Assembly (NCBI RefSeq): GCF_009749385.1
Contig: NZ_WBIN01000010.1
Coordinates: forward strand, 124,001 to 188,000
Length of the DNA: 64,000 nt
From: Agromyces allii
GTDB taxonomy: Bacteria > Actinomycetota > Actinomycetes > Actinomycetales > Microbacteriaceae
Reading direction: 5' to 3'
The position numbers were made by a program, and so were the translations under genes. A model generated the notes under the pieces. The model made no database searches. It was given only the letters and a program-made list of their open reading frames with translations, and was not told where the DNA came from. Below, one piece after another: positions 42,347 through 50,480 of the stretch. Position 1 is the stretch's first letter, and every line of letters starts with the position of its first letter.

Positions 42347-44938
42347 TCACGCCTGGTCGAGAGCCGGTTCCGCTTCTGCAGCGGGCTCGCCCGCGGCATC
42401 CGCCCCGTCCTCGACCGTGACGAGGTGGTGGCGACGCTCGAGCGCGGCCCCCTCGACGTCGACGTCGGGCATGATGCGGTCGAGCCACTTCGGGATCCAC
42501 CAGGCCGAGCGGCCGAGCAGGTGCATGATCGCGGGCATGAGGAGCATGCGCACGACGAACGCGTCGACGAGCACGCCGAAGGCGAGGCCGAAGCCGACCG
42601 AGCGGATCATGGTCGAGTCCGAGAACACGAACCCGCCGAAGACCGAGACCATGATGAGCGCCGCGGCCGTCACGACCGAGCGGCCGGCGCGGAAGCCCTG
42701 CGCCACCGCGAGCTTGGCCGACGACCCGTGCACGTACGCCTCGCGCATGCCGGTCGCGAGGAACAGCTGGTAGTCCATCGCGAGCCCGAACAGGATGCCG
42801 ACGAGGATCACCGGCAGGAAGCTCAGGATCGGGCCCGTGCTGATGCCGAGCGGGTCGGCGAACCAGCCCCACTGGAACACCGCGACGATCGCGCCGTACG
42901 TCGCGAACAGCGACAGGATGAACCCGCCGGTGGCGATGAGCGGCACGAGCAGCGAGCGGAACACCAGGATCATGATGAGGAGCGAGAGCCCGACGACCAC
43001 CGTGAGGTAGAGCGGCAGCACGTCGGACAGCCCCTCGGAGATGTCGATGTTGATCGCGGTCTGGCCTGCGACGCCGAGCGGGATGTCGCCGTTCACGGGC
43101 GGCAGATCGCGCAGGTCCCGCACGAGCTGCTCGGTCGACTCGGCGCTGGGGCCCTCGGCCGGCACCACCTGGAACGCCGCGAGGGTGTTGTCGTCGGAGA
43201 CCGCGATGGGCGCGACGGCGACCACGCTGTCCTGTGCGGCGAGCGTCGAGGCCACGTCGACCTGCAGCGCGAGCACCTCGTCGTCGGTCGTGCCCTCTGG
43301 CAGCTGCGCCGTGACGAGCAGCGGGCTGTTCGCACCGGCGCCGAACTGCTGCTCGGCGACTGTGAACGCCTCGTAGGAGGACGAGTCGTGCGGTTCGGTC
43401 GAGCCGTCGGGCAGGCCGACGCGCATCGAGAGGGCGGGGATCGCGACGACGAGCAGCGCGACGATCGCGACGAGGCCGGTCAGCACGGCACGCAGCGTCG
43501 ACATGGGCTTCACGACGGGTGGCTCGTGCCGGTTGCCCTCGCCCAGGTGGGCGCGCACCTTCCGGCGGAGGATCCGCATGCCGAGCAGCCCGAGCAGGGC
43601 GGGGGTGAGGGTCGTCGAGATGATCACGGCGACGAACACGGCGACCGCGCCGACCGTGCCCATGAGCCCGAGGAACGGCACGCCCGTGATGTTCAGGGCG
43701 AGCAGGGCCACGATCACCGTGGTGCCGGCGAAGACGACCGCGTTGCCCGAGGTGCCGTTCGCGAGCCCGATCGACTCGACGACCTCGGCGCCCTGGAGGA
43801 GCTGCTTGCGGTGCCGGTTCACGACGAAGAGCGAGTAGTCGATGCCGACCGCGAGGCCCAGCATGACGGCGAGCATCGGCGTGACCGAGGCCATGTCGAC
43901 GACGCCCGAGAAGGCGAGCGATCCGAGGATGCCGACGGCGACGCCGAAGATCGCGGTGACGAGCGGCAGCGATGCGGCGATGACCGAACCGAGCATCACG
44001 AGCAGCACGATGGCGGCGATGATGAGGCCGATCGCCTCGCCGACGCCGAAGATCTCGGGGATGCCCTGCGAGATGTCGGTCGAGAACGAGACCGAGACGC
44101 CCTCGATGGGCTCGGACTCGAAGTGGTCGATCACCGACTGCTTCGACTCCTCCGAGAGGTCGAGGCGCGGCTCGGTGAATGACACGCTCACGAGGGCGGT
44201 CGAGCCGTCTTCGGAGACGAGGCGGATGCCGTCGGCGTAGCCGGCGAGCTCGGTGCCGAGCTCGAGCTGTTCGGCCTGCGTCTCGAGCTCGGTGCGCCCG
44301 TCGTCGAGCTGCTGCTGCTGGTCTGCGAGCTGCGCCGTGCCGGCGTCGAGCTGGGCCTGCTGGGCGTCGAGCTGCGCCTGCTGCGCGTCGAGCTCGTCGG
44401 TCGGGGCGCCGGCGGCCTCGGCCTGCTGGCGCCCGGCGTCGAGCTGCGCCTGCGCGGCGTCGAGCTGGGCCTGGCCGGCCTCCGCCTGCGCCGTGCCCGC
44501 GTCGAGCTGCTGCTGGCCCGCATCGAGCTGGGCGGTCGCGTCGTCGATCTTCGCCTGTCCGTCGGCGAGCTGCTGCTGCTGGTCTTCGAGCTGCTGCTGC
44601 GCTTCGAACGGGTCGATGACGTCGGCGACGTCGATCAGGTCGTTCTGGTCGGCGACGAGCGCGCTGATCTGCGCCTGCTGGTCGGCCGTGAGCGCCGAGC
44701 CGTCGTCGGTCGTGAAAACGACGGTTCCGGATGCCCCGCTGAACTCGGCCAGCTCCTGCTCGAGTTCGGCGATCACGTCGCCCGAAGCGGTGCCGGGCAC
44801 GTCGAAGCTCGTCGCGAGGCCCTTGAAGCCGATGAGGAACCCACCGACGGCGATGGCGAGCACCACGAGCCAGGCGCCGATGACGACCCAGGCCCGCCTC
44901 GCCGAGAACTTGCCCAGTCGGTACAACAGCTCAGCCAC
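42347..44938 (-). CDS. MMPL/RND-family exporter with a large heptad-repeat ectodomain
   Basis: 863 residues, two MMPL halves with about 11-12 helices. The first helix (AWVVIGAWLVVLAIAVGGFL) is followed by a periplasmic domain that contains Gln-rich heptads (about residues 112-228, repeated QLDAGxAQ units) predicted as coiled coil. The second half has IDISEGLSDVLPLYLTVV and the MMPL end pattern 'GFGLAFGVLVDAFVVRMLLMPAIMHLLG'. MMPL proteins export lipids, siderophores or drugs with proton force. The GTG at 44938 has AGAGGA upstream. Divergent TetR and a 19-bp palindrome suggest ligand-controlled expression. Confidence 0.9.
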   Translation of the reverse strand: MAELLYRLGKFSARRAWVVIGAWLVVLAIAVGGFLIGFKGLATSFDVPGTASGDVIAELEQELAEFSGASGTVVFTTDDGSALTADQQAQISALVADQNDLIDVADVIDPFEAQQQLEDQQQQLADGQAKIDDATAQLDAGQQQLDAGTAQAEAGQAQLDAAQAQLDAGRQQAEAAGAPTDELDAQQAQLDAQQAQLDAGTAQLADQQQQLDDGRTELETQAEQLELGTELAGYADGIRLVSEDGSTALVSVSFTEPRLDLSEESKQSVIDHFESEPIEGVSVSFSTDISQGIPEIFGVGEAIGLIIAAIVLLVMLGSVIAASLPLVTAIFGVAVGILGSLAFSGVVDMASVTPMLAVMLGLAVGIDYSLFVVNRHRKQLLQGAEVVESIGLANGTSGNAVVFAGTTVIVALLALNITGVPFLGLMGTVGAVAVFVAVIISTTLTPALLGLLGMRILRRKVRAHLGEGNRHEPPVVKPMSTLRAVLTGLVAIVALLVVAIPALSMRVGLPDGSTEPHDSSSYEAFTVAEQQFGAGANSPLLVTAQLPEGTTDDEVLALQVDVASTLAAQDSVVAVAPIAVSDDNTLAAFQVVPAEGPSAESTEQLVRDLRDLPPVNGDIPLGVAGQTAINIDISEGLSDVLPLYLTVVVGLSLLIMILVFRSLLVPLIATGGFILSLFATYGAIVAVFQWGWFADPLGISTGPILSFLPVILVGILFGLAMDYQLFLATGMREAYVHGSSAKLAVAQGFRAGRSVVTAAALIMVSVFGGFVFSDSTMIRSVGFGLAFGVLVDAFVVRMLLMPAIMHLLGRSAWWIPKWLDRIMPDVDVEGAALERRHHLVTVEDGADAAGEPAAEAEPALDQA

Positions 44939-44986
44939 GTCGTGTCCTCTCATCGCGATCGCCGGCACGATCGACCTCGACATCAT

Positions 44987-45005
44987 ACGAGACGGACCGT
45001 CTCGT
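44987..45005. promoter_or_regulatory. 19-bp palindromic TetR operator between the MMPL exporter and its regulator
   Basis: ACGAGACGGACCGTCTCGT is a perfect inverted repeat with one central base. It lies in the short divergent region, about 49 bp before the exporter GTG and 24 bp before the TetR GTG, so one bound repressor could control both genes. The repeated GAGACGG half-sites are typical of TetR operators. Confidence 0.75.
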
Positions 45006-45028
45006 CTTTCTGTGAGTACCATGTGCAG

Positions 45029-45592
45029 GTGTCCGAGCATCGACGTGGTCCGGTCCGCAGCGAAGCCGCGCGGGTCGCCATTCTCGAGGCCACCGCCCGC
45101 CTGTTCGAGACTCGCGGCTACGACCAGCTCACCATGGAGGGCATCGCTGCCGAGGCGCACGTCGGCAAGCAGACCATCTACCGCTGGTGGCCCTCCAAGA
45201 GCGCGGTCGTCGCCGACTGCATGGTCGAGGGCCTGCTGCTCCGCGAGTACATGTCGCCGCCCGACACGGGCGACCTGCGTGCCGACCTCACGGTCTGGAT
45301 CGGCGGCATCCTGAACTTCCTCGACGGCGGCGGGGCCTCTCTCGTGCGCTCCCTCGTCGCGGCGGCCATCGACCGGCCGAGCATCGGCGAACGCCTCGGC
45401 GAGGCGCTCGGCATCAACCACCTGCTGAACGCCCGCCTCGAGTCCGCAGTGGACGTCGGGCAGTTCTCGCCGACGCGACCGACGCAGCCGTTCAGCCGGG
45501 CGCTCGTCGGCGCGATCGTGCTCCTCGCGCTGGCCGGCGAACCGGCCGAACCCGAGACGGCCGCGCAGCTCGTCGACGCCGTTCTCGGCTGA
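45029..45592 (+). CDS. TetR-family regulator, divergent from the MMPL exporter
   Basis: 187 residues from the GTG at 45029, which follows the palindrome. The HTH is clear: RSEAARVAILEATARLFETRG, then ...LTMEGIAAEAHVGKQTIYRWWPSKSAVV. The C-terminal helices (about 100-185) form the ligand pocket. The longer reading from 44942 covers the operator and is unlikely to be translated. It most likely represses the MMPL exporter and itself. Confidence 0.9.
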   Translation: MSEHRRGPVRSEAARVAILEATARLFETRGYDQLTMEGIAAEAHVGKQTIYRWWPSKSAVVADCMVEGLLLREYMSPPDTGDLRADLTVWIGGILNFLDGGGASLVRSLVAAAIDRPSIGERLGEALGINHLLNARLESAVDVGQFSPTRPTQPFSRALVGAIVLLALAGEPAEPETAAQLVDAVLG

Positions 45593-45630
45593 ACCGGCGC
45601 GTCCGAGCCGCAGCGCGCCAGACTGGTCCC

Positions 45631-46701
45631 GTGGCCTCCTGGGTGCTGCACGTCGACCTCGACCAGTTCATCGCTGCGGTCGAGGTGCTGCGGCGCCCCG
45701 AACTCGAGGGACTCCCGGTCATCGTCGGCGGTCGCGGCGACCCGACGGAACGCGCGGTCGTGTCGACGGCGTCGTACGAGGCCCGCGCGTTCGGCGTCGG
45801 TTCCGGGATGCCGCTGCGTATCGCCGCGCGCAAGGCACCCGACGCGGTGATCCTCCCGGTCGACCACGACGCCTACACCGAGGCATCCGTCGCCGTCATG
45901 TCGACGTTGCGCGCGCAGCCGGGCGCGACCGTGCAGGTGCTCGGATGGGACGAGGCGTTCGTGGGCGTCGATGTCGACGACCCCGAGGCGTCTGCGAGAG
46001 CGATGCAGCGCGCCGTGCTCGATCGCACGCGGCTGCACTGCAGCGTGGGCATCGGCGACACGCTCGTGCGCGCGAAGATCGCGACCGGGTTCGGCAAGCC
46101 GCAGGGGGTGTTCCGCCTCACCGCCGAGAACTGGCTCGAGGTGATGGGCCACCGGCCCACGATCGAGCTGTGGGGCGTCGGATCGAAGGTCTCGAAGCGG
46201 CTCGGCACCCTCGGCATCGCGACGGTGGCCGAGCTGGCCGCTGCCGAGCTCGAGCCGCTGATCGCCGAGTTCGGTCCGCGGATGGGCGCCTGGTACCGCG
46301 AACTCGGCCGCGGCGAGGGCGGCAGCGTGGTCGACGACTCCGAGCGGGTCGCCCGCGGACACAGCAGGGAGACCACGTACCAGCATGATCTCGTCGAGGC
46401 CGCCGAGGTCGAGGCCGCGCTGCGCGTGCTCGCCGAGGCGGTGCTCGACGACGTCGCCGCCGAGGGGCGACCCGTGATGCGCCTGACGCTCAAGGTGCGG
46501 TACGCGCCGTTCCTCACCAAGACGTTCAGCCGCAAGGTGCCGACCACTGCCGATCGCGAGGAGGTGCTGGCGCACGTGCGCCGGTTCGCCGCCGACCGCA
46601 TCGAGCCCGCCCGTCCGATCCGACTGCTCGGGCTGAGGGCCGAGATGGAGATGCCCGACGACGCACGCGAGAGCGAGACCCCGACGCGGGGCGGGTGGTA
46701 G
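45631..46701 (+). CDS. dinB: DNA polymerase IV (Y-family, DinB)
   Basis: 356 residues. The Y-family palm motifs are present: HVDLDQFIAAVE (first catalytic Asp) and LGWDEAFVGVD with the Asp-Glu pair, where typical enzymes have SIDEAF. The thumb has 'CSVGIGDTLVRAKIATGFGKPQGVFRL' and the helix-hairpin region 'LWGVGSKVSKRLGTLGIATVAEL', followed by the little-finger domain ending AEMEMPD. It is an error-prone lesion-bypass polymerase. The GTG start at 45631 gives a normal length for DinB. Confidence 0.92.
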   Translation: MASWVLHVDLDQFIAAVEVLRRPELEGLPVIVGGRGDPTERAVVSTASYEARAFGVGSGMPLRIAARKAPDAVILPVDHDAYTEASVAVMSTLRAQPGATVQVLGWDEAFVGVDVDDPEASARAMQRAVLDRTRLHCSVGIGDTLVRAKIATGFGKPQGVFRLTAENWLEVMGHRPTIELWGVGSKVSKRLGTLGIATVAELAAAELEPLIAEFGPRMGAWYRELGRGEGGSVVDDSERVARGHSRETTYQHDLVEAAEVEAALRVLAEAVLDDVAAEGRPVMRLTLKVRYAPFLTKTFSRKVPTTADREEVLAHVRRFAADRIEPARPIRLLGLRAEMEMPDDARESETPTRGGW

Positions 46702-46724
46702 TCGGCACGGGTGGTAGCCGGCAC
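46693..46724. repeat. 16-bp tandem direct repeat over the dinB stop codon
   Basis: GGGTGGTAGTCGGCAC (46693-46708) is followed directly by GGGTGGTAGCCGGCAC (46709-46724), one base different. The first copy includes the TAG stop of dinB. It looks like a recent duplication. Confidence 0.8.
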
Positions 46725-46748
46725 CGTCGCGACGTACGGTGGACGCAG

Positions 46749-46764
46749 GGCGCCGTACGGCGCC
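46749..46764. promoter_or_regulatory. 16-bp perfect palindrome upstream of poxB
   Basis: GGCGCCGTACGGCGCC reads the same on both strands and lies about 26 bp before the ATG of the pyruvate oxidase gene. It may be an operator for poxB or a terminator for dinB; position alone does not decide. Confidence 0.5.
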
Positions 46765-46789
46765 GGCACACCATCCGGGGGGATGACGC

Positions 46790-48523
46790 ATGTCGCAGAC
46801 GGTCGCCGAACTGTTCGTCGAGACGCTGAAGCGGGCGGGGGTGAGCCGGGTCTGGGGCCTGCCGGGCGACTCGCTCAACGCGTTCACCGACGCGCTGCGC
46901 CGTGACGGCGGCATCCGCTGGATGCATGTGCGGCACGAGGAGACCGCCGCCTTCGCCGCCGCCGCCGACGCCGCCGTCACGGGCGAGCTCGCGGTCGTGG
47001 CCGGCAGCTGCGGGCCGGGGAACCTGCACTTCATCAACGGACTCTTCGACGCGCAGCGCAGCCGCGTGCCCGTGCTGGCGATCGCGTCGCAGATCCCGTC
47101 GTCGGAGATCGGCAGCGGCTACTTCCAGGAGACGCATCCGCAGGAGCTGTTCCGCGAGTGCAGCGTGTACAGCGAGCTCGTCGGCGACCCCTCGCAGCTG
47201 CCGTGGGTGCTCGAGATCGCGATGCGCACGGCCGTCGAGAAGCAGGGCGTCGCGGTCGTCGTCGTTCCGGGCGACGTGTTCTTCGCCGACGCACCCGCGC
47301 GCAGGCCCGGCTCGCCCATCCGCGCCGCGAGCCCGCGCGTCGTGCCCTCCCCCGACGAGCTCGCCGAGGCGGCCGCGGCGCTGAACGCCGCGGCATCCGT
47401 CACGATCCTCGCCGGTGCGGGCGTCGCCGGCGCGCACGACGAGGTGCTCGCGCTCGCCGAACGCCTGCAGGCGCCCATCGTGCACGCGTTCCGCGGCAAG
47501 GAGCACATCGAGTACGACAACCCGTACGACGTCGGCATGACCGGGCTGCTCGGCTTCGCCTCGGGGTACCGCGCCATGGAGAAGTGCGACGCGCTGCTGA
47601 TCCTCGGCAGCGACTTCCCGTACCGCCAGTTCTACCCGTCGAAGGCGAAGATCGTGCAGGTCGACCTGCGCGGCGAGCAGCTCGGACGCCGCACGCCCGT
47701 CGACGTCGGCCTCGTCGGCGACGTGCGCGAGACCGCGATCGCGCTGCTGCCGCTGATCGCCGATGAGCGCAGCCCGAAGCACCTCGAGTCGAGCGTGAAG
47801 CACTACGAGAAGACGCGCAAGGAACTCGACGGCCTCGCGAACGACGACGGCAAGGAGCCGATCCATCCCGAGTACGTCGCGAAGCTCATCGATCGGCTCG
47901 CCGACTCCGATGCGATCTTCACGGCGGATGTCGGTTCGCCCGTCGTCTGGACGGCGAGATACCTGCACCTGACGCGCGACCGCCGATTGATCGGTTCGTT
48001 CACGCACGGGTCGATGGCCAACGCGATGCCGCACGCGCTCGGCGCCAAGGGCGCGGCCCCCGAACGCCAGGTCATCGCGCTCGCCGGCGACGGCGGCCTC
48101 TCGATGCTCATGGGCGACCTGCTCTCGATCCGGCAGAACGACCTGCCCATCAAGATCGTCGTGTTCAACAACTCGTCGCTGAACTTCGTCGAGGTCGAGA
48201 TGAAGGCGGCCGGCATCGTGAACTTCGGCACCGAGCTCGTGAACCCCGACTTCGCCGCGGTCGCCGAGTCGGTCGGCATCACCGGCATCCGGGTCGAGCG
48301 CGGGGCCGATCTCGAGGCCGCGTTGACCCGCGCGTTCGCCGCACCGGGCGCCGCGCTCGTCGACGTCGTCGTCGCGCGCCAGGAGCTCTCGATCCCGCCG
48401 TCGATCACGGCCGCGCAGACGAAGGGGTTCGCCCTCTACGCACTGCGCACGGTCATGTCGGGCCGCGGCGACGAGCTGCTCGACCTCGCCGACACGAACG
48501 TGTGGCGGCGCCTCTTCGGCTAG
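46790..48523 (+). CDS. poxB: Pyruvate oxidase / pyruvate:quinone dehydrogenase (PoxB-like), ThDP-dependent
   Basis: 577 residues with the three-domain layout of ThDP enzymes. The N-terminal Pyr domain has VWGLPGDSLNAF and HVRHEETAAFAAAADA (cofactor Glu). The middle FAD/regulatory domain spans about 190-320, and the C-terminal PP domain carries 'ALAGDGGLSMLMGDLLSIRQNDLPIKIVVFNN', the GDG...NN ThDP-Mg motif. It converts pyruvate to acetate and CO2, feeding electrons to the quinone pool. Its stop overlaps the convergent MarR gene by four bases. PoxB enzymes are peripheral membrane proteins activated by lipid at the C-terminus. Confidence 0.93.
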   Translation: MSQTVAELFVETLKRAGVSRVWGLPGDSLNAFTDALRRDGGIRWMHVRHEETAAFAAAADAAVTGELAVVAGSCGPGNLHFINGLFDAQRSRVPVLAIASQIPSSEIGSGYFQETHPQELFRECSVYSELVGDPSQLPWVLEIAMRTAVEKQGVAVVVVPGDVFFADAPARRPGSPIRAASPRVVPSPDELAEAAAALNAAASVTILAGAGVAGAHDEVLALAERLQAPIVHAFRGKEHIEYDNPYDVGMTGLLGFASGYRAMEKCDALLILGSDFPYRQFYPSKAKIVQVDLRGEQLGRRTPVDVGLVGDVRETAIALLPLIADERSPKHLESSVKHYEKTRKELDGLANDDGKEPIHPEYVAKLIDRLADSDAIFTADVGSPVVWTARYLHLTRDRRLIGSFTHGSMANAMPHALGAKGAAPERQVIALAGDGGLSMLMGDLLSIRQNDLPIKIVVFNNSSLNFVEVEMKAAGIVNFGTELVNPDFAAVAESVGITGIRVERGADLEAALTRAFAAPGAALVDVVVARQELSIPPSITAAQTKGFALYALRTVMSGRGDELLDLADTNVWRRLFG

Positions 48524-49038
48524 TCGCTCGTCGCCAGTCGCTCGTCGCGGCCGGGTGCGCCTTCGGCGGGCTGACCGCCGGGGCCGGGGCTGATGCGCTG
48601 GATCAGCGTGGAGAGCTCGGCGTGCAGGCGCACGAGGTCGTCGACCTCGACGCCGAGCGAGGCGACGACCTGCTCGGGCACGCGCTCGGCCTGGTCGCGG
48701 AGCCGGCGGCCGGCGTCGGTGAGTCGCAGCGCGAGCTGTCGTTCGTCGCGCGGCGAGCGCTCGCGGGTCACGAGCCCGGCGGCCTCGAGGCGCTTGACGA
48801 GCGGCGACAGCGTCGCGGGCTCGAGCCGCACGAGGGCCGCGATCTCGGAGAGGGCGAGCGGCTCGTGCTCCCAGAGGGCGAGCATCACGAGGTACTGCGG
48901 ATGCGTGAGCCCCATGGGCTCGAGGATCGGCTTGTACGTGCCGATCACGAGCCGCGATGCGACGGCGAGCGCGAAGCAGAGCTGACGGTCGAGGGCGAGC
49001 GGGTCGACCTCGTCGACTGCGGCGGTGGCGGCATCCAT
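48520..49038 (-). CDS. MarR-family transcriptional regulator, probably leaderless
   Basis: 172 residues from the ATG at 49038. The winged HTH is at about 60-110: ALSEIAALVRLEPATLSPLVKRLEAAGLVTRERSPRDERQLALRLT. I choose 49038 over 49044 because a TATACT box lies exactly seven bases upstream, the same geometry as for the divergent gene, which fits leaderless transcription. The 12-bp palindrome TTAGTATACTAA between them is the likely MarR operator. Ligand unknown; the neighbour poxB and the small zinc-ribbon gene are candidates for its control. Confidence 0.85.
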   Translation of the reverse strand: MDAATAAVDEVDPLALDRQLCFALAVASRLVIGTYKPILEPMGLTHPQYLVMLALWEHEPLALSEIAALVRLEPATLSPLVKRLEAAGLVTRERSPRDERQLALRLTDAGRRLRDQAERVPEQVVASLGVEVDDLVRLHAELSTLIQRISPGPGGQPAEGAPGRDERLATSD

Positions 49039-49043
49039 ATTCA

Positions 49044-49055
49044 TTAGTATACTAA
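49044..49055. promoter_or_regulatory. Palindromic MarR operator containing a symmetric bidirectional -10 box
   Basis: TTAGTATACTAA is a perfect 12-bp palindrome. TATACT is read on both strands (49048-49053 plus, 49051-49046 minus), and in each direction an ATG lies exactly seven bases after it (49061 plus, 49038 minus). Transcription would start at or near the A of each ATG, giving two leaderless mRNAs from one shared box that a bound MarR would block in both directions. Confidence 0.7.
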
Positions 49056-49060
49056 CTGTT

Positions 49061-49348
49061 ATGGCACGAACGAATGAGGACCCGGCGAACTGGACGCCCG
49101 AGCGCGGCCTCAACCCGCTGAACCCGTTCCTCGGCAAGCGCGGCTTCTACAACGCCTTCAACCGCATGATCTTCCGGTTCACGGGCCCCGCGCAGGTCGG
49201 CATCGGCCGCCCCGAGGCGCCGTACGTTCCGCCGGCCGACCCCCGCTGCCCGCTCTGCGGCGGGCCCATGGCCGCGCACGACATCGACCGTTCGGGCGAG
49301 CGCACGCAGGTGCACTGCCCGCCTGCCGCCGCTTCGCCCGTCGAGTAG
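49061..49348 (+). CDS. Small zinc-ribbon-like protein, probably leaderless
   Basis: 95 residues. It has a Trp/Asn/Pro-rich first half (NEDPANWTPERGLNPLNPFLG) and a C-terminal CPLCGG...HCPP segment, a probable zinc-binding knuckle. No family is assigned. The ATG at 49061 has no ribosome site and follows a TATACT box by seven bases, so it is probably leaderless. It is divergent from the MarR gene and likely regulated by it. Its stop codon lies within a REP-like intergenic repeat. Confidence 0.75.
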   Translation: MARTNEDPANWTPERGLNPLNPFLGKRGFYNAFNRMIFRFTGPAQVGIGRPEAPYVPPADPRCPLCGGPMAAHDIDRSGERTQVHCPPAAASPVE

Positions 49349-49430
49349 CGACGAAGGAGCGAATCGAGACCAGCGCGCCCCGTGCCACCCCGCTGGTCTC
49401 GAGACGGCGCTGTCGCGCCTCCTCGACCGG
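49340..49430. repeat. REP-like palindromic intergenic element, possible bidirectional terminator
   Basis: TCGAGACCAGCG (49364-49375) and CGCTGGTCTCGA (49391-49402) are exact inverted repeats with a 15-base loop; GTCGAGTAGCGACG and a CCTCGACCGG end complete the element. It lies between the convergent zinc-ribbon and aldose-epimerase genes. A related sequence occurs in the N-terminus of the LLM gene at 12465-12493. Such GTCTCGAGAC elements are, as far as I recall, common in Microbacteriaceae intergenic DNA. Confidence 0.6.
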
Positions 49431-49550
49431 CGAGCCGCGTACGCGAACGGCCCGGCTGGAGCCGGGTCGACCACCACCCTCGTCGAAGGGCGGTGACCGA
49501 CCGAGCCCCAGCCGGGCCGAGTCATGTCGCGACGAGACGCGCCGAGCGCG

Positions 49551-50480
49551 TCAGATGCCGAAGATCGTCCAGTGCGCCGACGTCGAGGCGCCGGGGTCCA
49601 GCACGATGAGGTCGGTGCCCGAGTTGAAGGCGTCGGGCGGGCAGGTCATCGGCTCGACCGCGAGGCCGGTGCGACCGCTGCCGTCGGCCGTGTGGATCTG
49701 CACCCACGGACACTCCCGACCCCACGCCATGCCGACGCCGCGTCCGCTCGCGTCGACGACCGTGACCTGCACGGCACCGTCGGCCGCGGGGCTGTCGTAC
49801 GCCAGGCCCGTGAACGCGTGGTCGATCTCGGTCGAGGCGATGCGCCGCGGCATCCGGTAGTCGAACGAGTCGCCGTCGCGGGGGGCGTCGACCGCGGCCA
49901 GGTGCGTCGGGATGAGCCGGTCGGGCGTGACCTCGAGCACCTCGGCGGCGGGCAGCGTGAGCGTCCAGTCGTCGACGAGGCCGTCGCCCGCCACGAGGTA
50001 CGGGTGGGGGCCCGTGCCGTAGGGTGCGGCATCCGGCCCGACGTTCGTCGCGGTGACCGTGGTGTGCAGGCCGCCGGCGTCGACGCGGAAGTCGACCGAG
50101 ATCTCGACGCGGTGCGGGTAGCCCGCCTGCGCCTCGATGGTCGCCGTCAGCACGACGCGCGCGCTCTCGCGGAGCACGGGGGTGAAGTCGAGCCACGCCG
50201 CGAGCCCGTGCAGCGCGTGGCCGCGGTCGGGCTCGGTGAGCGGCAGCTGCTCGTCGACGCCGCCGAAGCGGTACCGTCCGTCGGTGACGCGGTTCGGCCA
50301 CGGCACGAGCGTCACGCCGCGGTATGCCGGGCGCACCTCGTCGGCTTCGAACGGCACGACGAGGTCGCGCCCCTCGAAGGTGAGCGAACGCAGCGAGGCG
50401 CCGATGCTGGCGATGGTCGCCTCGTAGCCGTGCGCGGCGATCGTGTGCTGGTGGCCCGAGAGCGCGTGCTCCGCGACCAC
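49551..50480 (-). CDS. Aldose 1-epimerase (mutarotase)
   Basis: 309 residues with the galactose-mutarotase-like beta sandwich: the early YRGVTLVPWPNRVTDGRYRF loop (catalytic Arg region), DRGHALHGLAAW with the His pair, YGTGPHPYLVA (second catalytic His) and the end NSGTDLIVLDPG. The enzyme interconverts alpha and beta anomers. The GTG start is directly adjacent to the araA stop, so it is the last gene of the arabinose operon and probably prepares L-arabinose. Confidence 0.93.
   Translation of the reverse strand: MVAEHALSGHQHTIAAHGYEATIASIGASLRSLTFEGRDLVVPFEADEVRPAYRGVTLVPWPNRVTDGRYRFGGVDEQLPLTEPDRGHALHGLAAWLDFTPVLRESARVVLTATIEAQAGYPHRVEISVDFRVDAGGLHTTVTATNVGPDAAPYGTGPHPYLVAGDGLVDDWTLTLPAAEVLEVTPDRLIPTHLAAVDAPRDGDSFDYRMPRRIASTEIDHAFTGLAYDSPAADGAVQVTVVDASGRGVGMAWGRECPWVQIHTADGSGRTGLAVEPMTCPPDAFNSGTDLIVLDPGASTSAHWTIFGI

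Noticed and set aside
44942-45028. Longer N-terminus of the TetR protein divergent from MMPL
   Set aside because: That stretch contains the palindromic operator and reads as low-quality protein; the GTG at 45029 matches the family start.
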